Source of the DNA: Calditrichota bacterium
GTDB taxonomy: Bacteria > Zixibacteria > MSB-5A5 > GN15 > FEB-12
DNA length: 21,675 nucleotides
Reading direction: 5' to 3'
NCBI GenBank assembly: GCA_008501655.1
Contig: QQUK01000082.1
Span: 1-21,675 of the forward strand
Below the pieces are notes generated by a model that was given only the letters and a program-made list of their open reading frames with translations, was not told where the DNA came from and did not search any database. The position numbers and the translations under genes were made by a program. Below, one piece after another: positions 6,565-14,578 of the stretch. The first letter of the stretch is position 1; each line of letters opens with the position of its first letter.

Positions 6565-8205
6565 ATGATTAATCGCTCAATTACTTTATTAACATCTGCT
6601 TTCATTCTGTTCATTTTTACGATTTCATGTAACGATAAAAAAATAGATCCGAATAATAATAATTTGATTATTTCTGATTTCCCAAAAGAATTTAGTGCCC
6701 CGTATTTAGGACAGTCACCGGATCAGTTTGTAATCAATGTTTCCAACAGTGGTGACACTGCTCTTGAATATTCATTTACAAATTCACAGAGTTGGTTAAA
6801 ACTTTTACATTCTGCTGGAGCAACTGTAGGTACAACACCGGATTCACTGTATGGCATTATCCAGATTTCTGCCCCAAATATTTTACCGATTGGTGTCTAT
6901 TATGATACAATTGTGTTTACGTGCAGTGAAGCGGCCAATTCACCAGTGAGAATTCCGATTGTACTCCATATCGGAAGTGAAATGAAAACGACACCAAACA
7001 GAATAGAAGTTATTACTACCCGTGAAGGAAACAACCCTCCGACAGAATATTTTAGTGTAATCTCTACAACAAGTGAAGAATTTGATGTATCGCTATTAAC
7101 AAATTCAACACATCTGCAACTAACGACATCATCCGTGAATTCTGCTGATTCAACTTTAATACCGATCGATTTTGATATTTCAGGACTGCCGTTAGGAGTA
7201 TTTACGGATACGATTTACCTCACCGCAGATTCAGTGTTAAATTCACCATTTAGTTTTTTGGTCGATATTGAAATAGTCTCTTGGTTGCGGCAATATCCTC
7301 CTATCTCTAACAATATTAATGATATTGTGTTCAAGGATTCCCTTAACGGTTGGGCTGTCGGAGATATAACCGACCAGACTACTGTTTCCGGTTTTATTTT
7401 TGAAACGAATGACGGTGGTAAAACATGGGAAAGTAACTCACTGTACCTTTCAAACAATCCCGATGCCGATTCACTTCTCGGTTCCGTTTCGTTTGTTGGG
7501 GATAATGGATGGGTTGTTGGAACTGATGCTATAATACTTCATACATCAAACAACGGCTCCTCATGGAGTCCGCAAACGGCACCTGTTGCTGATTCTATTG
7601 ATTTTTCTGATGTCTTTTTTGTCGACGCCAACAGCGGCTGGATTGTCGGTGATACCGGAATTATACTTCATACTTCAAACGGTGGTCTAAATTGGGAAGT
7701 TCAGACAAGCAATGTAACAAAAGTTCTGAATGATTGTTACTTCTTAACGGATCAAATCGGATGGGTATGCGGAAATACTGATATCGTTTTGACAACTATT
7801 GATGGAGGAACAACCTGGAACAAGCTATCGATTCCGGTTGACATAGGCGGAGTCAACAGTAATTATGACTTCCGCGGTATTGTGTTTACCGACCAGAATA
7901 ATGGATATGTCGTAGGAAAACTTGGTATTGTCCTGAAAACAATCGACGGAGGTACGACATGGACTACGACAAAACTTCCTGAACAGAAAAATCTTTTATC
8001 AATCGATTTTGCTGATGCACAGCATGGCTGGATTTGTGGTTCAATAGGTGCTATGTATTATACCGATAACGGGGGGCAGAGTTGGACATACCAGTCAATA
8101 GGTTCATTTGAATCATTAAACACCCTTGAATTTATTAACGAAACTACCGGATGGGTAGCCGGTTACAATGGCACAATTTTCCATACAACGTCAGCAGGAC
8201 TATAA
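6565..8205 (+). CDS. Lipoprotein with two BACON-like domains and a YCF48-like beta-propeller
   Basis: The 546-residue protein begins with a hydrophobic signal and the lipobox TISC (lipid-anchored Cys22). Residues about 32-137 and 140-240 look like two immunoglobulin-type (BACON-like) repeats, each ending in a GVxxDTI strand and a NSP segment. From about 250 to the end there are six full repeats and a partial seventh of the YCF48/Hcf136 type: a GW-V/I-G strand followed by an Asp-box-like turn (GGKTWE, GSSWSP, GLNWEV, GGTTWN, GGTTWT, GGQSWT). Seven blades would close a propeller. YCF48 helps photosystem II assembly in phototrophs, but such repeats are widespread in surface proteins of non-phototrophs, so I infer only a cell-envelope binding or scaffold role. 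AAGGA lies six bases before the ATG. It is probably monocistronic, with terminators on both sides. Confidence 0.8.
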   Translation: MINRSITLLTSAFILFIFTISCNDKKIDPNNNNLIISDFPKEFSAPYLGQSPDQFVINVSNSGDTALEYSFTNSQSWLKLLHSAGATVGTTPDSLYGIIQISAPNILPIGVYYDTIVFTCSEAANSPVRIPIVLHIGSEMKTTPNRIEVITTREGNNPPTEYFSVISTTSEEFDVSLLTNSTHLQLTTSSVNSADSTLIPIDFDISGLPLGVFTDTIYLTADSVLNSPFSFLVDIEIVSWLRQYPPISNNINDIVFKDSLNGWAVGDITDQTTVSGFIFETNDGGKTWESNSLYLSNNPDADSLLGSVSFVGDNGWVVGTDAIILHTSNNGSSWSPQTAPVADSIDFSDVFFVDANSGWIVGDTGIILHTSNGGLNWEVQTSNVTKVLNDCYFLTDQIGWVCGNTDIVLTTIDGGTTWNKLSIPVDIGGVNSNYDFRGIVFTDQNNGYVVGKLGIVLKTIDGGTTWTTTKLPEQKNLLSIDFADAQHGWICGSIGAMYYTDNGGQSWTYQSIGSFESLNTLEFINETTGWVAGYNGTIFHTTSAGL

Positions 8206-8216
8206 ATTTTAGACAT

Positions 8217-8249
8217 AAAAAAAGCCCGCATAATGCGGGCTTTTTTTTT
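8217..8249. terminator. Bidirectional terminator between convergent genes
   Basis: GCCCGCA (8224-8230) and TGCGGGC (8234-8240) form a perfect stem with loop TAA, flanked by seven A on the left and nine T on the right. It can stop both the lipoprotein transcript (plus) and the cytochrome operon (minus). Confidence 0.9.
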
Positions 8250-8265
8250 ACATAACAAGTCTGCT

Positions 8266-9375
8266 TTATTTATGTGAAGCGACTATATCACTATTTCTTG
8301 CTGGGGTTCCGTTGGGATCACCGGTTGCTAAGAAATTGATTGAAGACTGCAGTAATCCTACTACATAATCTGTATTATGAACACCAAACGAACGGTCATC
8401 TTCTACATAGATGAAGTTATACAATGCTCCAGCAGAATCCTGTGAAGGAATAACAACACCAGAGATTGAATGACCGGTTGAATCTACAAATCCAGCTGCT
8501 TCGAGATGTATTTGAAGTGAATCAAGCAATCCGTGAACTTCAGTCTGGATACCTTCAACAGTACCATCCCAATCAAAATCAGCTTGAGCAGTTAAATCGA
8601 GGTCTGAAATTCCACTATTATGACATGATGGAATGTTACAACCTTGAGTCAACTCATACCCTTTATCTTCACTAATCATATTCCAGCTATGACCACCATA
8701 ACTTGCGTGACGTCCTGCAGCCATATGACAATCTATACATCCGTCTACAGTGACATTTTTATGAGCGGAGCTGTAATATGTATATGTAGCATATTCATAT
8801 GCATTGGCACCGATTAACATATCACCCTGGTTACCATAATGCGGCCCAAAATGACCCGGAATAGTAAATGTACCTGTTGTATCAGCTGCAACATATACGT
8901 TTACATCACGACGACTCTGGTGACATGATGCACAAAGGTTTGACTGACCTTTGTTATATGCAGTTCCATCTGCCAGTGTAATGGCTTCTGTTACTCGAAC
9001 TGACAAATCTCCATTTTCATGTGGAGTATGACAGGTAAAGCAATTGATTGATGAGAAATATTCACCTGATGCCGGTACTCCTGTAACTTCAGCAATAAAT
9101 CCTTCTGAAGTATGGCATTTTTCACAGCTGGCATAGTAACTTGCGCCTAATCTATTCCGGTCAGTGTTGTCATTTGAAGCATGAATCGAATATCCATACT
9201 GGTCTGAGATAGCTTCCATTGCTAATCCTAAGTCAGACCCACTGTGACATGTAAAACAATCTGTATCATTACCGGTATCATTGACAATGATAGTCTCGAC
9301 AACTTCACGTTCACAGCCAATCATTGCTACCACCAAAAGCAGCGCACACAATGTTGTGAGTAATGTTTTGTTCAT
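8266..9375 (-). CDS. Six-haem c-type cytochrome lipoprotein (outer-surface member of a porin-cytochrome conduit)
   Basis: A 369-residue protein with a signal peptide and lipobox MIGC (Cys21). Five CxxCH haem sites are visible at about 40, 84, 112, 148 and 213, plus one CX4CH at 246-252 (C-NIPS-CH), giving six predicted c-haems. Extra histidines between motifs could be distal ligands. The last 110 residues have no haem site. Being last in an operon after a periplasmic multihaem protein and a beta-barrel, it most likely sits on the outer membrane and passes electrons to or from extracellular acceptors or donors, as OmcB/MtrC-type proteins do. I see no recognisable OmcB or MtrC sequence. AAAGGAG precedes the ATG by six bases and overlaps the stop region of the porin gene. 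Confidence 0.85.
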   Translation of the reverse strand: MNKTLLTTLCALLLVVAMIGCEREVVETIIVNDTGNDTDCFTCHSGSDLGLAMEAISDQYGYSIHASNDNTDRNRLGASYYASCEKCHTSEGFIAEVTGVPASGEYFSSINCFTCHTPHENGDLSVRVTEAITLADGTAYNKGQSNLCASCHQSRRDVNVYVAADTTGTFTIPGHFGPHYGNQGDMLIGANAYEYATYTYYSSAHKNVTVDGCIDCHMAAGRHASYGGHSWNMISEDKGYELTQGCNIPSCHNSGISDLDLTAQADFDWDGTVEGIQTEVHGLLDSLQIHLEAAGFVDSTGHSISGVVIPSQDSAGALYNFIYVEDDRSFGVHNTDYVVGLLQSSINFLATGDPNGTPARNSDIVASHK

Positions 9376-9386
9376 AGTTAACTCCT

Positions 9387-10973
9387 TTAAAACGATAGGT
9401 TTTTAATAAATTTAATTTCTACTATATTTGCTGTATACGTATCTATAACAGCCATTAAATCATCATAAGTATATGCTGAATACTTTGCTTCAAACGAAAG
9501 ATCATTGAGCATATCCCACATGACGGTTGAGTTAAAGTTAAATTTCTCAACATCGACATCTCTCCGACTGCGGTAGTAGGTACCGTTGACAGCAACTGTA
9601 AATTGTCCGAACGATCTCGGGATAACAGTTGTTGAAATAACATGGTCGGAAAACTCATATGATGTTTCATCAGAAAGGTTTTCAAATTTACCAAGGTAAT
9701 AACTGTTAGTGAAAATAAGTTTACCGTACTTAGCTTCTTTTAATGTCAGTTTGAGTGATGCTTTGGTATAGTCAGCTTCCGAGGAAGCAAGGGAAGTACC
9801 AACATTTGCTATATCGTTATAGCGTTTGATTTTTTTCTCAGCTTTACCAACTATATTACCATATTTAGGAAATACATACTGGATTGAAATCATATGTTTG
9901 GACCGTTCAACATCTGATAGAAGAATTGTACCGTCATCGACTTCACTTGAGGCAAAAGAGTATTTACCTTTAAAGAACCAACTGTTGTCGAGCTGATACC
10001 AACCATTAATCAAAAACCCGTTTCCGGATGTTTTGTTGAATTCATCTTCAGTAGATTTTAACTCGTATCCGACTCTGATTCCGCCGTCACGGGCAAATGA
10101 TTTTTGTACCGCAAAGGTATGGTAACTATTATCGGTAGTGATATTGTCATCGACATCTTCTGTAGAGGCAGCAATCATTCGGTAAGTGAACATATACTGA
10201 TCTTTAAAATATGCGCGAAGACCACCCCAGAAATTGGTTGTTTTCAATTCTACGGTAGTACTGTCCATTTTGTCTTCACGCTGCATGTAACCGCCAAATA
10301 CCTGATATTCATCATAGTCTGGGATTTTTGTGTAAAAATGAAGTTTGAATTGATCAGAAGTTCTGTCATTCAAGAATCCCTCGGATTGATCATCCTGATA
10401 AACGGTATTTCTAATCTCGGCAGTTACTGAACCGTATTCACAGAAACCGGTTGCACCAACATTGTATGTAAACTGAGTATATCCGATGGTATCAGTAAAA
10501 TCGAATTGAAGCGGTGAATACGAATAATCAGTAATACCATCTTTTTCAATGATATTGTAACCGCCAAACAGTTTAAACTTATCTGAAGGTTGAACAGAGG
10601 CCTTGAAGTTTGTGCGTTCTCTTTTTGTGAAGAGAGAACCGTCTGCACTGTAAATCTTTCTATAACGGTAATGGGAAGCACTCATTGTAAAAAGACCGGA
10701 TTTATAAGCAGAAAATGCAAGATTACGGTTTTTTAATGATGTATTGACAAAATTACCATTTAAATTGACACCATTGTCAAATCCGTATTTAAAATCCTCA
10801 ACTGAGAATGCAAATCCTTCGTACAGGTTTGAAGTACCCTGATAGACAGAAAGATTATCCATCTCATCTAAGAAAGTATAACCAGCTCCGACTTTCATCT
10901 CACCACCTGCTGCTAAAAGCAGTGGTGTTGCGAAGAGACAAAGAATCAGGAAAATTGATTTATTCAGTTTCAT
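9387..10973 (-). CDS. Outer-membrane beta-barrel of a porin-cytochrome complex (MtrB/OmbB-like)
   Basis: A 528-residue protein with a cleavable signal peptide (cut after LLLAA, about residue 22). The rest alternates short amphipathic beta strands rich in Tyr, Phe and Lys with charged loops, and it ends in a terminal Phe (NLSF), the usual outer-membrane insertion signal. Length and strand density suggest more than 20 strands. It lies between two multihaem cytochrome genes with 11-base gaps on both sides. That is the arrangement of MtrCAB-type and Geobacter Pcc conduits, in which the barrel holds the periplasmic cytochrome across the outer membrane. Sequence similarity to MtrB cannot be judged by eye, so the name rests on fold signs and context. 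A strong AGGAGAGG precedes the ATG. Confidence 0.8.
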   Translation of the reverse strand: MKLNKSIFLILCLFATPLLLAAGGEMKVGAGYTFLDEMDNLSVYQGTSNLYEGFAFSVEDFKYGFDNGVNLNGNFVNTSLKNRNLAFSAYKSGLFTMSASHYRYRKIYSADGSLFTKRERTNFKASVQPSDKFKLFGGYNIIEKDGITDYSYSPLQFDFTDTIGYTQFTYNVGATGFCEYGSVTAEIRNTVYQDDQSEGFLNDRTSDQFKLHFYTKIPDYDEYQVFGGYMQREDKMDSTTVELKTTNFWGGLRAYFKDQYMFTYRMIAASTEDVDDNITTDNSYHTFAVQKSFARDGGIRVGYELKSTEDEFNKTSGNGFLINGWYQLDNSWFFKGKYSFASSEVDDGTILLSDVERSKHMISIQYVFPKYGNIVGKAEKKIKRYNDIANVGTSLASSEADYTKASLKLTLKEAKYGKLIFTNSYYLGKFENLSDETSYEFSDHVISTTVIPRSFGQFTVAVNGTYYRSRRDVDVEKFNFNSTVMWDMLNDLSFEAKYSAYTYDDLMAVIDTYTANIVEIKFIKNLSF

Positions 10974-10984
10974 CTTTCCTCTCC

Positions 10985-11902
10985 TTATTTATTCAGTGAG
11001 TGACAGCCGCTCTGATAGCAGTTATCAAACAGTTTCTGATCTAAGTATGGATCCAAAAGAAGATTGCTGACCATCGAACCGTGGAATCCTGTATGGCAGG
11101 AGACACAATTAAAGTTCTGATAATCTCTTCCCGGATGTGCTGTTGTATGCGTTTGTTCAAAGTGACAGGAATTACAAAGGTTGTCACCCGGTTGTTTTAA
11201 CAGATTGTCATTTTCAGACCCGTGAGGATCGTGACATTCAATACAACCGGTGCCGCCAACCATATAAGAATTAGCAGCATCATGTTCAAACATGAATGGA
11301 CCAGCCTGCTCCTGATGGCAACCCTCGCAGGTACGTTCCAGATCATAAGCAAAATCATTGTTCACATCTGTACTGTTTGTATGACAGGAAAGACAGTTAA
11401 CTGCTTCCTGATTCACCGGATGATTTGACTTGCGTGAGAATGCAAGTTTCATCTCAGTATGACAGGGGAGACAGAAAGATGCTTTATTGTCTAACAGTAA
11501 AGATTTATTACTGCCATGTACTTTATGGCAGGATGAACAATTCATTCCCTGGGAGCTATGCATATCAAACCCAAAATTACCCATACCGGTATGAGGCTTA
11601 TGACAGGTATAGCAATTATTCAGAGCATCTTCACCAAAGGAGTTTTGAGGATTAATAATGTTTTCAGCCGAAGGATCTTCAATATGAACTTCACCGCCGG
11701 TATGGCAGGAAACACATAATATCTGATCATTGGTCAACTGGTGTGGAGTCATTGCCAATGTCTGATCAAGACCTTCATGGCAGGTCAGACATGTCTCGTT
11801 ATCTATCAATTCAGCAGCAAATCCGATTGAGCTGAAAAGAAAAACGGAAAGCAAAGCAAAGAGGCAAACAAGACTCCATGTTTGTTGTTTTTTAGATTTC
11901 AT
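10985..11902 (-). CDS. Periplasmic undecahaem c-type cytochrome (MtrA/DmsE-like)
   Basis: From the ATG at 11902 the protein has 305 residues: a signal peptide ending FSSIGFAA, then ten CxxCH sites (CLTCH, CVSCH, CYTCH, CSSCH, CLPCH, CLSCH, CEGCH, CIECH, CNSCH, CVSCH) and a final CX4CH (C-YQSG-CH) six residues from the end, so eleven predicted c-haems. The even spacing is typical of the elongated haem wires of the MtrA/DmsE family, which usually carry ten. An ATG five codons upstream (11917) is possible, but only 11902 has a fair ribosome-binding site (GGAA five bases before), and it gives a standard signal peptide. It is first in the operon with the porin and the lipoprotein cytochrome. Inferred role: carries electrons across the periplasm into the barrel. 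Confidence 0.88.
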   Translation of the reverse strand: MKSKKQQTWSLVCLFALLSVFLFSSIGFAAELIDNETCLTCHEGLDQTLAMTPHQLTNDQILCVSCHTGGEVHIEDPSAENIINPQNSFGEDALNNCYTCHKPHTGMGNFGFDMHSSQGMNCSSCHKVHGSNKSLLLDNKASFCLPCHTEMKLAFSRKSNHPVNQEAVNCLSCHTNSTDVNNDFAYDLERTCEGCHQEQAGPFMFEHDAANSYMVGGTGCIECHDPHGSENDNLLKQPGDNLCNSCHFEQTHTTAHPGRDYQNFNCVSCHTGFHGSMVSNLLLDPYLDQKLFDNCYQSGCHSLNK

Positions 11903-11953
11903 AGGCGTTCCATTCATTTATTTTTTGTCACAGTTTTGTCATTTCTTTTGATA

Positions 11954-11983
11954 AGTATATCGGTTACTAACAAACAAAGTAAA
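11954..11983 (-). promoter_or_regulatory. Candidate promoter of the porin-cytochrome operon
   Basis: On the minus strand TTTACT (11983-11978), an 18-base spacer and TATACT (11959-11954) form a plausible promoter about 50 bases before the cytochrome start. The -35 is weak, as expected for a promoter that depends on an activator bound just upstream. The remainder of the gap, about 12010-12162, is very AT-rich; I see no gene or convincing terminator after lgt. Confidence 0.45.
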
Positions 11984-11992
11984 GTATAAAAT

Positions 11993-12008
11993 TGTGAATT
12001 TTATCACA
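11993..12008. promoter_or_regulatory. Perfect CRP-type palindrome (TGTGA-N6-TCACA)
   Basis: TGTGAATTTTATCACA has both consensus CRP half-sites at exactly the canonical six-base spacing. It overlaps a perfect 8-bp inverted repeat ATAAAATT-GTG-AATTTTAT (11986-12004). Its centre lies about 53 bases upstream of the predicted transcription start of the porin-cytochrome operon. CRP/FNR-family control is thus likely; which family member binds is not visible. Confidence 0.65.
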
Positions 12009-12162
12009 TAAGAAGAGGCTTAAGTCCATATATGACAGTGATTTATTTTCAAGTAGTGAAATAATGCTTTAGAATCAGCGATATTCGGGTAAATAGTGGA
12101 TTATTTTTATCCAAATATAATCTTTAAAAAAATTTAAAAATAATTGAATAAATAGCTGAAAA

Positions 12163-12966
12163 TCAGGCTTTTTTGGTAGTTTTTTGATTTTGCACAAGAT
12201 AAATCGTTAAACCCAACAAAAACAGCGAGATAGATATCAAATGGTTATAAGTCGGATGCATCCCGAAAATCGAAACATACATAGCATCTTCATAATATCG
12301 GACGTATTCAATCAGGTACCTGAAGAGAGCTTCAACCATGAATAAAAGGGCTACAAGCTGACCATTAAATTTCTTTCTGGTCATCAGGAAATGGAGCAGA
12401 AAAAAGAGTCCTAAACCATACAATGAACTGTATATTTGCGAAGGGTGCAGATGTTCTGAATTGAAGACATAATAAGGGATAGAACCTTCCGGGAATGAAA
12501 TACCCCAGGGGAGGTCAGTTGGTGTTCCAAAACAACATCCATTTAAAAAGCAGCCGATTCTGGTAATGCCTAAGCCTAAAGCTAAAGTCGGAGAAAAGTA
12601 ATCGAATACCTCCAGTATATTCATCTTTTTGAATTTACAATAGAGATATGTCGAGATAATCGAAAGAAGAACTCCACCATACAGATTTAATCCGGCGATA
12701 CCAAACTCATTCCCTCCAAACGGATTGAATGTATCCAGCCAACGTCCCTGGAATTCAGAAAGATGAAAAAGCACATAGGAGACTCTGGCACCGATAACAC
12801 CGGCAAATATGATAATATAGGAAAGGTTCAGGTAAGGTTCAAAGTCTTTCCCGTCTCTTTTGGTGACATACTTTACATACAAGACTCCAAGGAAAAAGGA
12901 GATTGCTAAGGTAAGACCATAACTTCGAATCGGTATCGGTCCAATGTCAAATAATTCAGGACACAT
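12163..12966 (-). CDS. lgt: Prolipoprotein diacylglyceryl transferase
   Basis: A 267-residue polytopic protein. It transfers diacylglycerol from phosphatidylglycerol to the lipobox cysteine of prelipoproteins at the inner membrane. The Lgt signature is present as GITRIGCFLNGCCFG (about 133-147) with the essential Arg136 and Asn142; the GCC variant replaces the GE of proteobacterial enzymes. The HPSQIY segment (174-179) and a C-terminal helix pair follow the family order. AGGAG lies seven bases before the ATG and overlaps the stop codon of the preceding PAP2 gene, so the two are one operon. Substrates encoded in this window include the YCF48-like protein and the six-haem lipoprotein. Confidence 0.95.
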   Translation of the reverse strand: MCPELFDIGPIPIRSYGLTLAISFFLGVLYVKYVTKRDGKDFEPYLNLSYIIIFAGVIGARVSYVLFHLSEFQGRWLDTFNPFGGNEFGIAGLNLYGGVLLSIISTYLYCKFKKMNILEVFDYFSPTLALGLGITRIGCFLNGCCFGTPTDLPWGISFPEGSIPYYVFNSEHLHPSQIYSSLYGLGLFFLLHFLMTRKKFNGQLVALLFMVEALFRYLIEYVRYYEDAMYVSIFGMHPTYNHLISISLFLLGLTIYLVQNQKTTKKA

Positions 12967-12976
12967 CTGATAACTC

Positions 12977-13888
12977 CTATGTGGTGCTTTCCGTCGTATC
13001 GACAGACTTTAGTTTCTGAGTTTTATACTCTGTAATAGCTTCATATTTCCAAACAATCAAAGTTCCAATAAGTCCGATCATTCCTCCGATGAATACATCG
13101 GAGACATAATGAAACCGTCCCCATACCGTCCCTATTCCAAGCCCTATTACTAACGGCATGATAACCCAGGATGTTTTCCGGAAATATCTATAACAATACA
13201 TCCAGATAACCAGAGCAACCCCAAAATGGGATGACGGCATACACCCGCCTCGAACAGCACCGTTTGCTATGACAAATTCTACCATCTGTCTGAAAAAGGG
13301 ACCATCGATTGTATTTGTGTATTGTCCGGCAAAATGCCAGCGGGGACCTTCTATCGGATAAAGGAAAAACAAAAGATAGGAACTGAAAAACATTATACAA
13401 ATCGAAGCCAGCGAGCTGATCAAAATTTTATATTCTTTTTTGAAAAAGAGAGTAATCATAAAAACCGGTATCATGAAATAATAACTGAAATAACAAAACG
13501 AGATTATTTCAGTTAGGACAACATTTAATAAATGCTGGTCGATATAATATGTAGGATACACACCAAAGAGGGAAAGTTCAAACGCTGTTAACTGCCAGTC
13601 ATAAAAGGAGTCATGGATTAAAAACATCAATGACCCGGTTACGGTGTAAAAGAAGGAGAACATGATGCCCGGGAAAAAATATCGGATAAATTTGTTAATG
13701 CGGTTTTTGGAATCATCAATGTACATTACAATTAGAAGTGTGATAGCTGAGATGGAAAGGTAAAAAATCAGTTCTCTGAGATAGGTGCGAATAGGGTCAG
13801 CAAAAAAGAGAATAAATCCTACCATCAGCCAGCAATAAGCACAAATCAGACATTCATAGAGGTAAGGGTGTTTTTTTCTGTATATCAT
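12977..13888 (-). CDS. PAP2-superfamily membrane phosphatase/phosphotransferase (AUR1/PAP2_3-like)
   Basis: A 303-residue protein with about six or more membrane helices. It has the PAP2 motifs EGPRW (180-184), PSSH (218-221, general acid/base His) and FHYVSD (259-264, nucleophile-supporting His260 and Asp264). In the third motif the usual Ser-Arg pair before the His is replaced by Gly-Thr (253-254), a pattern closer to inositol-phosphorylceramide-synthase-like PAP2_3 proteins than to classic phosphatidate phosphatases. It probably hydrolyses or transfers a phospholipid head group; the substrate is unknown. The ATG overlaps the rsmI stop as ATGA, showing translational coupling. Confidence 0.8.
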   Translation of the reverse strand: MIYRKKHPYLYECLICAYCWLMVGFILFFADPIRTYLRELIFYLSISAITLLIVMYIDDSKNRINKFIRYFFPGIMFSFFYTVTGSLMFLIHDSFYDWQLTAFELSLFGVYPTYYIDQHLLNVVLTEIISFCYFSYYFMIPVFMITLFFKKEYKILISSLASICIMFFSSYLLFFLYPIEGPRWHFAGQYTNTIDGPFFRQMVEFVIANGAVRGGCMPSSHFGVALVIWMYCYRYFRKTSWVIMPLVIGLGIGTVWGRFHYVSDVFIGGMIGLIGTLIVWKYEAITEYKTQKLKSVDTTESTT

Positions 13889-14576
13889 TTTTTATCCCTA
13901 TTTCCTTCAACAACGACAACAATCTCACCCTTGAGTGGTTTTGCTTTAATTTGTGCCAGAACCGACTCAGCATCCCCGCGAAGAAACTGTTCAAATTTTT
14001 TGGATATTTCCCGTGCCACACATACTTGTCTGTTACCGAAGACTTCCAGCACGTCAGCAATCATTTTTTCAATACGATGAGGTGATTCATAAAATAGAAT
14101 TGTATGAGGGAAATCGACTAACTGGGATAATCTTTTTTGACGGGCAGCTTTTTTGTTTGAAAGGAATCCTTCAAAGAAAAAACGGTCGGTCGGCAACCCT
14201 GAAGCAGTCAATGCCGGAATCAACGCTGTTGGACCGGGGAGAGGGATAATCTCAATATCGTTTTCAACAGCGATTTTTACTATACGGTACGCCGGGTCAG
14301 AGATTCCGGGAGAACCGGCATCGGTGATAACAGCTATATTTTTTCCCGATTTAAGTTCTGAAAGAAGCTGGGATGCCCGTTCGGATTCATTGAACTCATG
14401 ATAGCTGACCAGTTTTTTTTTGACATCTATCTTTTTGAGAAATGAACCGGAATGTCTTGTATCCTCGCAAGCTATGATATCAACTGCTTGTAAAGTATCT
14501 ATAGCTCTTGAGGTAATGTCTGACATGTTACCAATAGGAGTAGGTACGAGAATATAGTTCCGGTTTGCTCAGCCAA
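13885..14576 (-). CDS. rsmI: 16S rRNA (cytidine-1402-2'-O) methyltransferase RsmI, with an apparent N-terminal frameshift
   Basis: The body is clearly RsmI, a tetrapyrrole-methylase-fold enzyme that methylates C1402 of 16S rRNA using S-adenosylmethionine: ACEDTRHSG, AVITDAGSPGISDPAY, PLPGPTALIPALTASGLPTD and the YESPHRI segment are all present. The conserved start LVPTPIGNMSDIT lies in the same frame but extends upstream of the first ATG (14526) and meets a stop at about 14565-14567 without ATG, GTG or TTG. In another frame a TTG at 14576, six bases after AGGA, reads LAEQTGTI, as an RsmI N-terminus should. Joining the two needs one extra base near 14550-14557. Either a base was lost (mutation or assembly error) or translation starts at the rare ATT at about 14552. 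The 14526 ATG would lack the glycine-rich SAM-site strand. The stop overlaps the PAP2 start. Confidence 0.88.
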
Positions 14577-14578
14577 TG

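Noticed and set aside
9455..11655. Several short ORFs on other frames within the porin and cytochrome genes
   Set aside because: All are shadows of genes with signal peptides, haem motifs or beta-barrel patterns; none has a ribosome-binding site or recognisable domain.
11903..11917. ATG at 11917 as start of the undecahaem cytochrome
   Set aside because: No ribosome-binding site; the ATG at 11902 has one and gives a standard signal peptide. Not excluded, only less likely.
12100..12140. Terminator after lgt
   Set aside because: Only short AT-rich pairings (GGAT/ATCC, four pairs) are available, with no GC-rich stem, so read-through toward the cytochrome operon cannot be ruled out.
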